A DNA stretch of 64,000 nucleotides from Trissonchulus latispiculum (Eukaryota; Nematoda; Enoplea; Enoplida; Ironidae), in contig JASAND010028082.1 of assembly GCA_030248195.1 (NCBI GenBank), positions 93,208-157,207 of the forward strand. Direction: 5' to 3'. The position numbers were made by a program, and so were the translations under genes. Under the pieces are notes generated by a model. That model made no database searches. It was not told the origin of the DNA and saw nothing but the letters and a program-made list of their open reading frames with translations. Shown here in pieces: positions 43,042 through 55,400 of the stretch. How positions within the stretch are numbered: position 1 is the stretch's first letter; each line of letters opens with the position of its first letter.

Positions 43042-44033
43042 CAACAGTTTAATAATGACAATAATAATAATATTGATAATAACAAATATGACAACCGAAA
43101 ATGATTATTACAATGCGTACGAGGAGAAGAACAAATTACAAACTGTATACTTTAGAGACAATTGGACAAACAAAATGTAGTTTGCCAGAGTTGCCAGTAT
43201 TTGGTTTACCCAAAGAGTTAATTGGTAATAGGGACAAGGTTTCTGCGCCTAAGCTCAGTTCCACTATATTCCTCTTTCTTTCCTTTCTAACTGACTAACA
43301 ACGTACTAGACCTATTACTAAACTCTATCGTGCAGTCCCTATATGCTTGTGTTCGTGCTATTAAATTATGACTCTTTGTCCGTCCTCCTTACCAAGGACA
43401 ATGTAACACTAATAAAGAAAGCTACTGAACAATTTAAATTAACTAAATTAAAGATGTTAGTAGTACAAGGTTCCGGTCTGTGGGTGAGCCCGAAATGCTA
43501 GTAACAATAGCACTTTCGGATGCTATTCGGTCACCTGGGGGGACAATTCAAGGGTCGGTCCGGTTGGGGGATGCCTGGTCCGGTTATGGTGTTAGTAAAC
43601 AATTTTGTTTAATCTCTTCTTTTATCTTCTATGTCAGATCACTGCTAATAGACTGGGTGACTTATGCCAGAGACAGGGGGATAACAACCCCCAATTTGGT
43701 AACGAAAGATGAAACAATGATAGAACTCATTTTTGAATAAAGAATCTCAAATTTCCAGAGTTATAAACAAAGATGCACAATTGGTTTTAGGTTCCCAACG
43801 TTGATCCGGTGCAATGTTCAAAATAGTCTCTGCCGTAACGCTCCAAGTAAGGATCTGAACAGCTCTTCCTTCAAAATGTACCTTATTCAGCTAAACAATC
43901 CAATCTACTGCGAATCACTGCTTGAGTCCTTCTCCGGACTGCTAATCACCAAAATCCAATAATTATAGGTTATGAGATCCGAAACAACTGACCATCCGTA
44001 CGTGAGACCTCAGGCAGGACCAAATGCTTGTCG

Positions 44034-44100
44034 CCGCACCTGAATCAAATGGGTTAAAACCCATTAGTACAAGTTATAGGTGCGGGATTCGAACCCAGCA
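44034..44100. repeat. Two-tier hairpin with tRNA T-arm-like flank
   Basis: Outer stem CCGCACCT (44034-44041) pairs with AGGTGCGG (44078-44085); inside is the perfect hairpin AATGGGTT/AACCCATT (44048-44065). Right after it, GGATTCGAACC is a minus-strand B-box-like T-loop word, but no full cloverleaf can be drawn. Confidence 0.6.
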
Positions 44101-44493
44101 ACCATTACTCACGTTTTAGCTTTCTGAGTTCAGAATAAACTTGCACAAATCGAAACTGTTACAAAAATTCGAGACCTACGCAGAATAACGCAAGTTCTGA
44201 ACGGTTTGAGCAAGATTACATTATTTAAAATTGATTTCGAGCAAAATGTTAGTTTTTGAGGCAATTTCTTGCATTCTTGTGCAAGAAATTGCACTTTCAA
44301 TGTGGAACTATAATTTCAACTTGATTTCCCTTTATACGGTCTGCTTCCGTATGATTAGAATCTATTATTCGAAATTGATACACTTTTGGGCCCTTCTAAC
44401 AGCAGATAGGAACCCGTTCACTAGACCGACTCAAGAGATATTAATTTGGTTAAAATGATCGAATCTAGGACCTTTGTTTTCCAAGTCCTAGCA

Positions 44494-44738
44494 AGGAAGG
44501 TAACAACTTCCTATATTCAACACGTATTGACTAACACGCAGATTTGAGGAAAACGCGATATTTGAACTTGAGAGCTTTTAATTTCACAGTTCCTAAATAA
44601 GGAAGGTAACAACTTCCTGTTCTTAACGAGTATTAGCGAATTAAAAGAAAGTTAACGCACAATTTCAATGAGACGTCATAATTTAATGTAGAATTTCTGT
44701 TCTTACTAAATTCTACCTAGGGAAGGTAACAACTCCCC
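44494..44738. repeat. Three stem-loops with constant GTAACAA loop
   Basis: AGGAAG-GTAACAA-CTTCCT at 44494-44512 and again at 44600-44618, and GGGAAG-GTAACAA-CTCCCC (one mismatch) at 44720-44738. Spacing is 106 and 120 bases. The loop is invariant while the stems change on both sides. Confidence 0.75.
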
Positions 44739-45266
44739 ATTTTGGAAAATGTTGAATGTTGAAAACTAGATAAATTCATAAAATTGGTGAGTTTAGCCGT
44801 TATTAGAAGATGGTTCTGGTGTCCTATCCATAATACTTACGTAACTCATTACTAATCTGCTTATTACAAGTATATTATCAGTCACTACCTAGTATTAACT
44901 AAAATTACCAGATTGTTGACAGCCATTATTGCCATTTGCAGATAATCATCACGGGTGAGTTTCATATTAATTACCGAAGGGACGAGGTTGATCTTTCAAC
45001 CTTGCTAACCTTTATATAATGGGGTTTCGCAAGCTTTGTTTACCACACATGAACACCGATATGAAATGGTGTTAAACCGCAGTTGCGGTCATTATTAGGA
45101 ATAAAACATGGATCAGACAGGACGAGTTCGATTAAGAATGGCAATAACAGTGTGTTACAACATCGGAAACAAGGATACAACAAATATGATTACAACCTAC
45201 GTTTATTACGACTTGGTCTGTATTAATTTGGTAGCGAGACTGACCATTTGGTGGATTCCTTTCTTG

Positions 45267-45313
45267 CGATTCGTCCGCACTCTTGACAAAGAGTGGCTTA
45301 CGCGGACGAATCG
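45267..45313. repeat. 12-bp stem-loop with inner stem
   Basis: CGATTCGTCCGC pairs perfectly with GCGGACGAATCG; an inner stem ACTCTT/AAGAGT with GACA loop sits inside. Confidence 0.8.
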
Positions 45314-46262
45314 AGGATATCCTGATTTAAACTGATGAGGACCCAATACGGAGTCCCCGTGACTCTAGGTCCTATAGCCTTATCCTCATTTGCATATTTG
45401 TTAAACTGTGCCTAAACCTAAATTTCCTACATAACCACATGTTCACAGATTTCCAGATATGCATACAAAATTTGCAACCTAAAACTACATCATTTATTAC
45501 TATTTCCTGCATACTATAGGAGTCCTAGCATAATATTGGTATTTCATACGTATCACGCATACAAGGAATCATTAACCCTTTGGACAATCACATTCTCAAT
45601 TACTACCGACAATCACATTACATACAGCATACATACAAAGACCTTAGGTAATCTAGTATTGAATTACGTAACCCTATTAACTAATTAAACACAATCAGAC
45701 AACAGTTATACAACACCTAAACTAATAACCACTTATGTAACAATTAGACTAGAACGCACCCATATCCACAGAAATGCGATCATTCATACAAATCACACAT
45801 ACTCTTCATTCCTGCTTATGATCTGAGTCTTAATCACTCCAGCGATGCTGACAACCTTCATCGAACAGAAGGAGTTTCCGCGAGTCAACGCACATGCAGT
45901 CGTAAAAACCAATATACAATGCCATTCGTACAATTCTCACATACACAACCATTCAATTTCTTAGGTAAACACTTATCTAACTAATCCTAAAAACAGACAT
46001 AATTACAAACAGTCTAAACAAAATCTAACTCTACTTATGACCTACGCTACTAGCTATTATTTCGAACATACTGAAATAACTAAATTTTAACGAGAATTTG
46101 TTAAGAGTTTTAGGTATCTAAAACTCGATTTATAGCGCAGAACTTTAGTGATTTTGAGAAGTTTGAGATTTTGTGAAAGCCATGTGAGTAGTGATTGCTA
46201 AGCAATCATTACTAAACAAACTACTATTAAACAAAACTACTGCAATAATTAAATTAATTAAT

Positions 46263-46482
46263 GGGGAAGCCGGTCATTCCCCGTGAAAGGCTTGATTATT
46301 AATAATATTTAAAATAAGTGATTACTTTTAAGATTTGATTTAAAAGTTTCTCTCGTGTTTTAATAACCTACTGCTTTTAGATACCGACCTACAGCAACAA
46401 TTACAGAATACAAACAATAATTTTTAAGGCTTAACAAAGCCTGCGATTAAAACAATATGGCCGGCAACTCCTAGTTGCCGGC
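46263..46482. repeat. Two GC stem-loops
   Basis: GGGGAA/TTCCCC with 8-base loop (46263-46282) and the perfect 10-bp stem GCCGGCAACT with loop CCT (46460-46482). Confidence 0.75.
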
Positions 46483-46909
46483 TGTGGGGTAAATATTCCT
46501 ATTAACTAACTCAATAAAAATAGGGTCGTAGCAAAGGAACCCTCTAACTCAAGCTTAGGGATTGGGTCCCCATTCAAATATCCCATATTCTACTTTTAAA
46601 ACCCCGATTTTAGGTCAAAAGGACCTTGCAAAAAGGCAAAAACATGGTCGTGGCTTGACCAGAAAAGTACAACTAAAAGATAACTAAATAAATAAATGGA
46701 ATAATCGGAGGTGGAGGTCAACGAACCTCGGTATACAGAGAGTGTCGGCACAAAAACAGAAAAACTAAAGACAGGGGCAATTCTCAAGACCTCCATCAAA
46801 CAGGAGGAGTTTACATGAGCTGCCCCTTTTATAGAAATAGTAAAATAATATGAATAAGAAATTAAATTAAAAGAAATAAAGAGTGGCTCAAGGCCCACGC
46901 ATGCTATCA

Positions 46910-47100
46910 TAACTGAAAATTGGCCTCAGGCCCAAAATGTTGTGTAAAAATGGGGCTCTTTGGCCCAAAAATACATATATAAAAAGCGTATAAAAATGGC
47001 CCAAGGCCTGAAAAGTGCATATAGAAAAATTGGCCCGGAGGCCTCAAAAATACAATGAAAGATGGCCAAAAAGAGAAAAGGGCCTTCAATTCCTAGGATT
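46910..47100. repeat. GGCC-phrase degenerate repeats
   Basis: 'aatggccc', 'aaggcctgaaaa', 'ggcccggaggcctcaaaaata' and similar phrases recur every 30-50 bases. No coding support. Confidence 0.4.
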
Positions 47101-47249
47101 TGTGTTTCTCAGTCGGTATTTGGCCAGGTATAATGCACCTATACGGCCCTAACTGGTAAGTGTTCACTGGATTTTTCTCAAAATCTTTTCTGGCCCGAAG
47201 GCCAGAAAAGTCCTATTATTTTGGCCTAACCGGGGAGGTGCGTTGTACT

Positions 47250-47384
47250 CCCTATGCAGGTAACAACTGCACTAGGGAACGCACAAAGGGAGGGGGGAAG
47301 CAACCGCTTTCGGTTGCTCTCAAGTGAACACTGACTAGAAGAAAATTTTTGGAACCGAGCTGACAGTTTTGCTGACAGCTCGGT
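47250..47384. repeat. Three consecutive stem-loops
   Basis: CCCTA-t-GCAG-GTAACAA-CTGC-ac-TAGGG (47250-47277), AGCAACCG/CGGTTGCT with loop CTTT (47299-47318), and ACCGAGCTG/CAGCTCGGT (47354-47384). The first shares the constant loop of 44494-44738. Confidence 0.7.
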
Positions 47385-47432
47385 GACAGGTCATTGCGGG
47401 AGCTCGCTTCTTCTTTGATTTTAAGGCAAAGC

Positions 47433-47460
47433 TTCTAGAAGATTCTAGAACCTTCTAGAA
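47433..47460 (+). promoter_or_regulatory. Perfect six-unit heat-shock element
   Basis: TTCTAGAA occurs three times at exact 10-base spacing (47433, 47443, 47453), giving the pattern TTCnnGAAnn repeated without error. This is the binding array of heat-shock factor HSF, with six alternating nGAAn units. No gene I recognise starts next to it, and no TATA box is obvious within 60 bases. It lies in the stem-loop-rich interior of element D. Heat-induced transcription of the element is the natural inference. Confidence 0.65.
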
Positions 47461-47845
47461 GCTTGCCACCTTTCTCGTGTGCTGCGCTGCGGCGGGCTGA
47501 CCCAGCTGGCCGTTGGGGGTGGAAATTAATGAGATTTTGGATTTATTGCCCTCCAACTGACCCAATTTTGATATATTTTGGGGGCCGAAACTTGGCGAAA
47601 TTTTGCGAAACTTTTGCTAACACATAGATGCAACCAAAGGGGAAACTTTATGAAATTTCCTAACTTTGACAAATTATTACATAAGATACACAATTTTCCA
47701 TAACTTAAAATTTATATCATGATAAACTACGTACTTAGCTACATATATCTACCTACTTATTTTATTATTCATATTATTATTGAGGAGGATTATCCCCCTC
47801 TAAACTACATGTCTTGGGCTTATAGTGTTATCTTCTTTGCGAGTC

Positions 47846-48052
47846 TTGTCCTCGGCCAAGAGTTCAGGCGAGGACAACTGCTAGGCCTTGGAAGAAAGAG
47901 GCTTAGCAGAAAGAGAAGAAGAAAGGAAAGCCATACCCATGAGGTGTGTAGTCTGGGAGGTAGACAACCTCCCAGACAATAAAAAGAGAGAAAGGTTTGA
48001 CTTAAGTCAAACCTAGAAAAAACCTTTTTAGAACACTCCTTTTTAGAGTGTT
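47846..48052. repeat. Five abutting stem-loops
   Basis: In order: TTGTCCTCG/CGAGGACAA (47846-47877); CTGCTAGGCC paired with GGCTTAGCAG allowing G-T (47878-47909); GTCTGGGAGG-TAGACAA-CCTCCCAGAC (47951-47977); a 22-bp perfect palindrome with half AGGTTTGACTT (47993-48014); and AACACTC-cttttta-GAGTGTT (48032-48052). Stem sequences are unrelated, so this is not a simple repeat; density of perfect stems is far above the surrounding AT-rich DNA. Confidence 0.75.
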
Positions 48053-48531
48053 GGGATTGGGAAATAAAAAACTATTTTTTAAAAGACATTTTAAGCCGTA
48101 ACTTTCTTATTTTTGGGAGTTAGAAAACCGGGTTTGGATTTTTGGAATCAGAATTAAATTCTCTTTCATATGAACCCAAGTCATGTTTCGACCAAAATTA
48201 ATAAAATTAACTAATTATTACGTAATTAACACCTAATTATCACCAATTAACCCTATCTAAGTACGTACTTAACTATGCCGTACCTAACAGTGAACCATCT
48301 TCCAATATTTTGCTGTTTCAAGTGCAGATTTCCATTTTATAGACATTTTACAACTAATTTTCGGTTTAATTACGCACATAAACTTCACATTTTGGTTTTA
48401 TGACTTCCTGCTAGCTGATATTCAAACACTAGTGATTTACTAAATTGCGGGGAAGGCCTTACTCGACTCGGGTAATGGACGATATTCGCTCATTCATCTA
48501 AGTAAAGATCAAATGTTGACTCTATCTTCGT

Positions 48532-48550
48532 GTGGGAGTAACAACTCCAC
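48532..48550. repeat. Stem-loop GGAG-TAACAA-CTCC
   Basis: Fifth member of the TAACAA-loop set; flanking GT/AC extend the stem with one bulged G. Confidence 0.6.
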
Positions 48551-49510
48551 TTACTAAAGGGATTAAGGCCGGAATACCCTCCTTTTACGCAATTCCTGGA
48601 TTAGTATTGTTAATAAAACACACGTTAGTAGGACCTAATTGTGCCTAAGACCGTAATTAAGACTCGAATTCATGTCCTAATTGAGTGTTAACCTTGACCC
48701 TTATTGATAGATTTCTTGATTTTCACTGGATACTGGCAACTCTAGCTAGGCAAACATGAAATAACTTGTACAATTATTGCTTGGACATTAAGTGCTAAAT
48801 ACATTACATATTGATGATCTTCGCTTTTCTTCACCGATCCATGGTACATGAATTCTTCCTTGCAGATTGATTATTTTAGAACACTTTTTAAACCATTTTT
48901 GATTGTATTAAACACCCTATTTTACTAATTCCATTACAAATTGTCTCAAAAATACGTGTGTAAAGCCCGTGTGTACGTATAACTGATTGCATGAGTTGAG
49001 AGAAATCCATGTTAAAAACAATCTAGTTGAGGTTTTCAAAATGTCACATTTTCGCTGCTGTGCGAAGGCTGAGAAGCCGCAGAGAGCTCTCCGTTGGACA
49101 TGGCATGTCCTTTAGGACTACAAATATGGACAATACTTGACCGACGGACCAACGCTGTTGAAGCTGTAGAAATCTTGCAATATTTGATTTTTCGAAAAAT
49201 GGCCGGTTTTGAACTTCGAAAATCAATTTTCGCTGTTATCTCTTAAACCTTAACGAATCGAAGAATTCTCTCAAGAACAAAGTTCAATCTTGGTGAGAGG
49301 AGTCGAATGACAATAAGTTCTTCTTTGTAGGGTGGCCACAGTGCAAATTATGGCGGATTAAAGCTAATTCCAAAACTCAAATATTCAAGCCGCGATTTTT
49401 GTAAAATGTTTTATAGGCTAAATAATGTAATTGTAGCAAATTTGAACGAATTTCAACGACAATTGCGCTTTTAAAGCCCAAAAATACACTAACCCGAACC
49501 AGCACCTTAA

Positions 49511-52466
49511 ACACATTGTTTCATAATAATTCCTTTACTAATAACACTTTCATAATAGCATTTTATTTATAATGACACTTTATTACGTGAAAACATTCAG
49601 GCGTCATAACGCACATAAAGGGCGCCCTAACGCACCATTTGAGCGCCCTAACACGCCAAAACTAAAATGACCAAAGTTCACGGGCACTTTCACAGGCACG
49701 TTGACGCAACTTTATCAAGACGCAGGCAGATTCTATCTTTGGAATATGAATTTCTTTGTCTACTGTCGTATATATAGATCAAAAGCTTTGAAACTCCCAA
49801 ATCTTGTCTGGCCCATAGCTTTAATTCCTGGATATGGTGCGTATATAAGATTTAACAACTGAACTGAGTTACAAGTTAATTTGTACACTGTGGTTCTATC
49901 TATAACGACGCAAATTTACTTTCCTACATTTAGCTTGTTTAGTTTCAAGTTCATCGCTTTATAGAGCAAAAATATCAGGATAAAATAATCCAACGAAATA
50001 TAATTTTTGACAATATTTAAACAAATACATAGTAATTTATCATTTTTATTTCTTAATTAAAAAAACCTGCTCTTGAATTGAAATTCAGGTCTGTAGTTCT
50101 TACATTTCTTCAATGGTTAGTTATTATGATGTTGGAAGGCAAATGGGAAGGGTTTCTACTTTTTTCCAGAGACAGCACGGCTAATCAACGATGGGGTTTT
50201 CCTGAGCCCAGTTCCAAACAATGAAGCCTAGCTTAAGCATATCTTAATATAATTAGCTTGTCTCAACGAGATTCTAGATTTCGTTTGTGTAAAGCATAAC
50301 TGTTCTCTAACTGACTTTTACAGTAGCATAGGAGTATAATATGCGCAGCATATGAGTTGAATTACAGCTAAACAGCCTCTAACCTATATATAGCAGTTAT
50401 GAATTTATGAATTTACCTGGAAGACTAAACTTTTGATAAATTTTATATTCAAGTGTAATTTCATTTTATGAGTATTCTTAACGATTGTTTATTAATATTT
50501 CTAAGAGACATTATACCTATTGGAATTTGGCCAATGGATATGTACAAAATTTGAGTTTAATTTTACTCAGCCGATAATATGTAATTAATTTTTATTTGAT
50601 CTTATTTAAATAGCTTCGATGTTCGAAGTTTTATAGAGTATGAGGACAGCTTAGACTTGAACAAGCGGATAATAGGGCTGTTTTGAGTTCGTCTTTTCGG
50701 AATTTTGATTTTTGATGCAAAGTTAATTTTTGGCATTTTGATTTTTAATTTTTGATGCAGGTGCCAAATCATGTAATTTTGATTTTTGATGCGTCCTCAA
50801 ATTTCACTAATTCCACTTTTTGCCTAATTCCACATATTCCACTTCCACGCCCACTGGCTGGGATGGCTGATCGCTCTATAGCCCAATTTTATCTAAGGTT
50901 TCGGTCAGTTAAGACTGTATTGTGTTGTATGCTGCTGTATTGCGCATTGCTTATCAGCTCTAGTTATGATACACAGATTTCCAATGCAAATGTGGCATAT
51001 AATGTGCAACATGTTATTTCACTTCTCCTTCTACTACTTGACCAGTACATCTTTTAACTTTCAAGTTTCAACATCAGCTTTTATCCAATCTATTTTGTAT
51101 TCATTTAAGAGGTGTTTATATCCTTTTAGTATGCTAGCTAACCGAAGGGGTTATTAATTTTCAGAAAAGAAGTGTTCAGAAATGACAAGAATTTTATCAC
51201 TTCTTGAGATAAATTTATTACTGGATCTCAGTAATATCAGGATCCTGTTCTGCCTACAGTTCTGAATTATCACTTCTAATAAATTCTATGCTACTCTGTT
51301 AATCTTCGAAAACTAAAACTAATGGTCACTGGAAAAGTTAGGATAAGGTGTTAAATTCCAAGAGTGCTAAAATTTACAATGCTAGCTGGAGATTCATGAC
51401 ATGCTGAAAAATAATTGTCTTCCCGCAATGCAAATTTGTCCAGAATTGCCTGTTCACAGCCCATTCCCCTTCTTTGTTTTTAACACTTCAATCAATATCT
51501 TTGAGTATCATATCCTCCCATAGAGTTAGAAATCAGTTCTGTCTCTTTACGACGAGACTCCCCCTGCCCACTTCTATCTTCTAACTTTAGCCACAAACTT
51601 AATTTCACCCCCAAACATGTGCCATTTTATTTCTGTAATGTCTAATTTAGCTGAATTTTGTATCCTGGATAGTCCACACAAAAGTTGAAATACAATGTTT
51701 CCATCCAATCTGACGGAAGATTCTGCACGGAACTGACGTTCCTGTCGACTGAAGATAAGTATATCTCAAGTCGTGTTTTCTCATATCAGAGGGCAGCAAT
51801 TTCAGATTCTTCAACATTTCAGCAAAACAGGATATGCTTCTCGCCTACATCATACGAAAATCTGCATTTTCTCTGCCTAAAATTCATGAAATATTCATTT
51901 ATACGACCTTTTGCCTTTTTTGGAATCACCATTCCATTCCTTAGACATTTTCCTTGACGACTGGTTAGATCAAAAGGTTTGAATAGTAAACATCTCTGAA
52001 CAGATTCCCCTTCCGGAGTTGAGTCCTTCCAGCACCTCTGATAGATAAGTAAACTCTAACTGTTAGTGTTTGCTTAGTTTGAATTTCAGCACGATAGCAG
52101 AGTCAATCAACCTTTGCGTTAACTTATTAAGCAACACTTTAATGCTTGGAAGTTCATGGAAAATGATTTCTTTTGTTGACAGTTTCGTATGCTCATGCAT
52201 CTGTTTAGCTTCGTAAAAGAACTGATTTTAGGTTCCTTATTGTTTAACAATAAGCTTCTGCAGGTTAGAAGTTTCTGAACCAAAGCTAGTCCAGCTCATG
52301 GAATGACTGAAAAATTTAAAAAATTAAACTATCCCGTTTTAAGCATTTGGCTTGGCCATAGTAAAGTGTCACATTGAGTTCATGTTTGGGCTTTAATTAT
52401 ATTTTCATTTCACGTTTCATGTTGCTTCTTTTTAGTATCCTTAACCTAAGGATTCCTCATTCAATT
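49511..52466. other. Upstream intergenic region of the SK channel gene
   Basis: No gene I can support. Around 50690-50795 the phrase 'tttgatttttgatgca' recurs three times. Non-coding 5' exons or regulatory sequence of the channel gene may be here but are not recognisable. Confidence 0.4.
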
Positions 52467-55400
52467 ATGCTACGTACTGCTGTAAGCGAAGACAGTCCAT
52501 CTGTCATCAGCAACGGCAACGAGTCCAAACCAAACAAGTTGGAGATTCCAGACCAACTCCGACTCAATGATTGTCTGGGCAGATCAGTTGCCTGTCTGCC
52601 GATTGATGTCACTGATCAAGGGACCAGTCCAACCAGTCTGGGATCGGATGCTTTTCATCGCAGTGAGTCTTTGCGGAATTTCGCCCTGCATGATAGCGGG
52701 ACGAGTCACAGTAAGCCGAATCCGTTTGCCCAAATCAGTTCAGATGTGGTATCAGTGGTTCAGTGTCAGCGATTTCGCCACCTTCTTGGCCGATCTGTTC
52801 GACGTGGGCACACTCAGGAGGACGCCGGCAGCGGGCCGCCCACCGGAGAGCTCCGCGGAGATCCGCCTGTTGTACAGAACGGACCCAATATCGGGCAAAT
52901 TCCCCAGATGAGCATCGACCTAAATTCCATGGACAGTGAACCCCTCCAGCAGAGACTTAGTACCGCCAGTATTCCTGACTCGCCCGGTCTAATTTCCATC
53001 GGAGTGCCGCCAATTTTTAAGCCGAAACCGCGACCATCCACCGGCCCAGCCCTACTCAGCATCGATGAGGCAAAGTTGGGTTTGGTTACGCGAAAATTAT
53101 TGTATAAGAAAAGAACCAGAATTGCTGATCTAAGCCTAATTGTGGCAGTTGGCGGGATTTTGATAATGATTTTGGAAGGAGAACTCACAGCGACCAAAGT
53201 TATAACGAAGGTAATTAATGAATAAATGCTGTCTTTGACTTTGATTAACAACTGGTGTAAATAGTAAGTAATGGTGTCAAATTTTCAGAGACTCCTTCTT
53301 CAGAGTCTGTTTTACAATAAATTATGCGCCAATTTAATTATTTTCAGAGTTCAATACTGTCTCTGTTTCTTCGTCTTTGTATTTTGTGCTCAAGCATCGG
53401 GCTTGTGGTGTTGGTAGTTTCATATCATGCCTGCGAAGTTGAGGTATTCTGCATAAATAGTCAACATTTGTTTTTAATATTTCTAAGTTAGACCAATAAT
53501 TTATAAAAACAGAAATAAAATGTGCAACAAACTATATATTGAATATTTCTACATTTACACAAGAGGCATGGTATTGAGAACTAAGAAGGAAGAGCAGAAG
53601 GCTCGTTAGGCGAATGCTTTTGGATGCACTTTACATACATGTCGGTAATATAATTTAATAGAATTTATATTTGACGGAACCTAATTATAATTCCAGCTGG
53701 TGATGATTGATAGCGGGACCGATGACTGGCGCGTCGCCATATCAGTTCAGAGGATCATTCGAGTGTTTCAGGAAGCATTTTTGTGCTTGATTTGTCCATT
53801 TCCGGGTACAGGAGAATTAAGTTGGCCTTATCTGAGGTCTGACAACGAACCACTTATCAGTTCAAGGGAGGAGCCCCGGGTGCCTATTGATGTACTCCTA
53901 TCAGTCCCCATGTTCCTGAGAGCTTATTTGTTGGGTCGTTGCATGGTACTTCACAGTCATCTGTTTCAAGGTAGTTAACGATAAGCTCTATGCGCATCAA
54001 AAACAAAAAGACATAATTAGAGGGACATTAGGTTAGATGGAAACCTCTGCAGGGGCATCCAAACGAACGTAAAGTATCGCGTTAAAGCGTACTAGATTAG
54101 ATAGTGAGCCAGTTCCGATTCTAATTCTATATAATTCTACAGTTTATTAACTTCTACAGCAAGTGTAATTCAGTTCAATTGCTTTTTAGCATTTGTTTGG
54201 TTTTAACTCCCAAAGGAGGTTTTGTAAAAATTACGTGTAATTTTTCATAGGATAACAGATAATTCAAGCAGGTGGTTTTTGGCTCAATCGCATATAGACC
54301 GTGGTTACCAAGGATAATGAGTCTCGCATAAGAACGATAATAAAATAATACGATAATGAGAACGACAGTCTCGCAGGCCAAAACGTTTTACATACTCTTG
54401 ATGTTTCATTTGTCTGTCAAAGACATAGTTTTTAGTACATATTTGATTCCAGATAATTTTGTCCTTTTCAGATGCAGCAACTCGAAGCATCGCCGCAATG
54501 AATCGGGTTTCTGTTGACTTTAAGTTTGTCATGAAATCCAAAATGAGAGCCAGCCCTATACGTGTTCTCATTGTCGTAACTGTTTCTCTTTGGATTATTG
54601 TCAGCTGGCTGGTAACTCAGTGCGAAAGGTACTATTTTAAGAATTTAGTTAGCTAATTAGCTAAAACTAATCAAACTTTTCTCAGCTACATCCCCCAGTC
54701 GCTCTTTCGGTTACAGGTACTGCCAGCTTCGATCATTCTTGAGAGAAGCAGACTCTGACTAGCGAATAATTGCTATAGCAGTTACCCAAAGTGTTCTACA
54801 AAGGCTATCTAAACATCCGTTTGGTCAACCCTAATGGAGTTGCTGTGGTAGCTACATCTGACAAGCGGCCATCCTTGACAGTCTCGTTAATTGCTCAGGG
54901 AGTTAAACACAATAGTTAATTTTGAATCCGGTAGAAACGAAAGTAATTAAAATTTTCAACCGGTAATTTTTCGGCCTAATCTGACACTATTAATTTTAAT
55001 ATGTTTGGACCTAATCTAAGAGCCACTTATAGCGTAACAAACGAAAGACACTCCTTTGTCCTTTGACTCTCCATAGTGGTAACACATAATAGTAAGTCTA
55101 TTTTTAGATACGCCAGCCCGTCACTTTCTGATTCTGCTGGACATTCGTCATACCTAAATTCCCTCTGGCTGATTGTGGTTACCTTTTTGTCAATTGGATA
55201 TGGAGATATTGTACCCCATACTTACTGTGGTCGCGCCTTGTGCGCTTTGACTGGAGTTGTGGTAGGTATAGCCAATTTACGCTTGCACTCTCTATTATTC
55301 AACATCAAGCAAAATGCGATGCGGACAGTAAATCGTTACAAAACTTTTTAATAATAGGCATTACTTGAATTGTAACATTATACAAGAACATAGAGCAAGT

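Larger units (their letters stand above)
42138..49506. mobile_element. TTAA-flanked element D, 7.4 kb, probably with a nested insertion
   Basis: Flanked by TTAA at 42134-42137 and 49507-49510. Ends GGTGCTGGTTCTGG and CCCGAACCAGCACC are inverted with one difference over 12 bases. The outer ~450 bases on each side resemble the other 1-kb TTAA elements in style; the inner part (about 42560-48990) is different, AT-rich, full of stem-loops, and has no ORF that I recognise. I infer that a ~6-kb sequence was inserted in a 1-kb element, but saw no LTR or target duplication. Confidence 0.55.

Noticed and set aside
44078..44100. Minus-strand tRNA suggested by GGTTCGAATCC
   Set aside because: No acceptor pairing and no D arm; the outer stem belongs to a different hairpin.
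45331..45375. CTGATGAG followed by a stem, resembling a hammerhead ribozyme core
   Set aside because: After the GGAC/GTCC stem the sequence reads CCGTG, not the required GAAA; no stem III/cleavage site can be drawn.
51685..51957. 90-codon frame upstream of the SK gene as an extra exon
   Set aside because: No SK similarity and no convincing splice borders.
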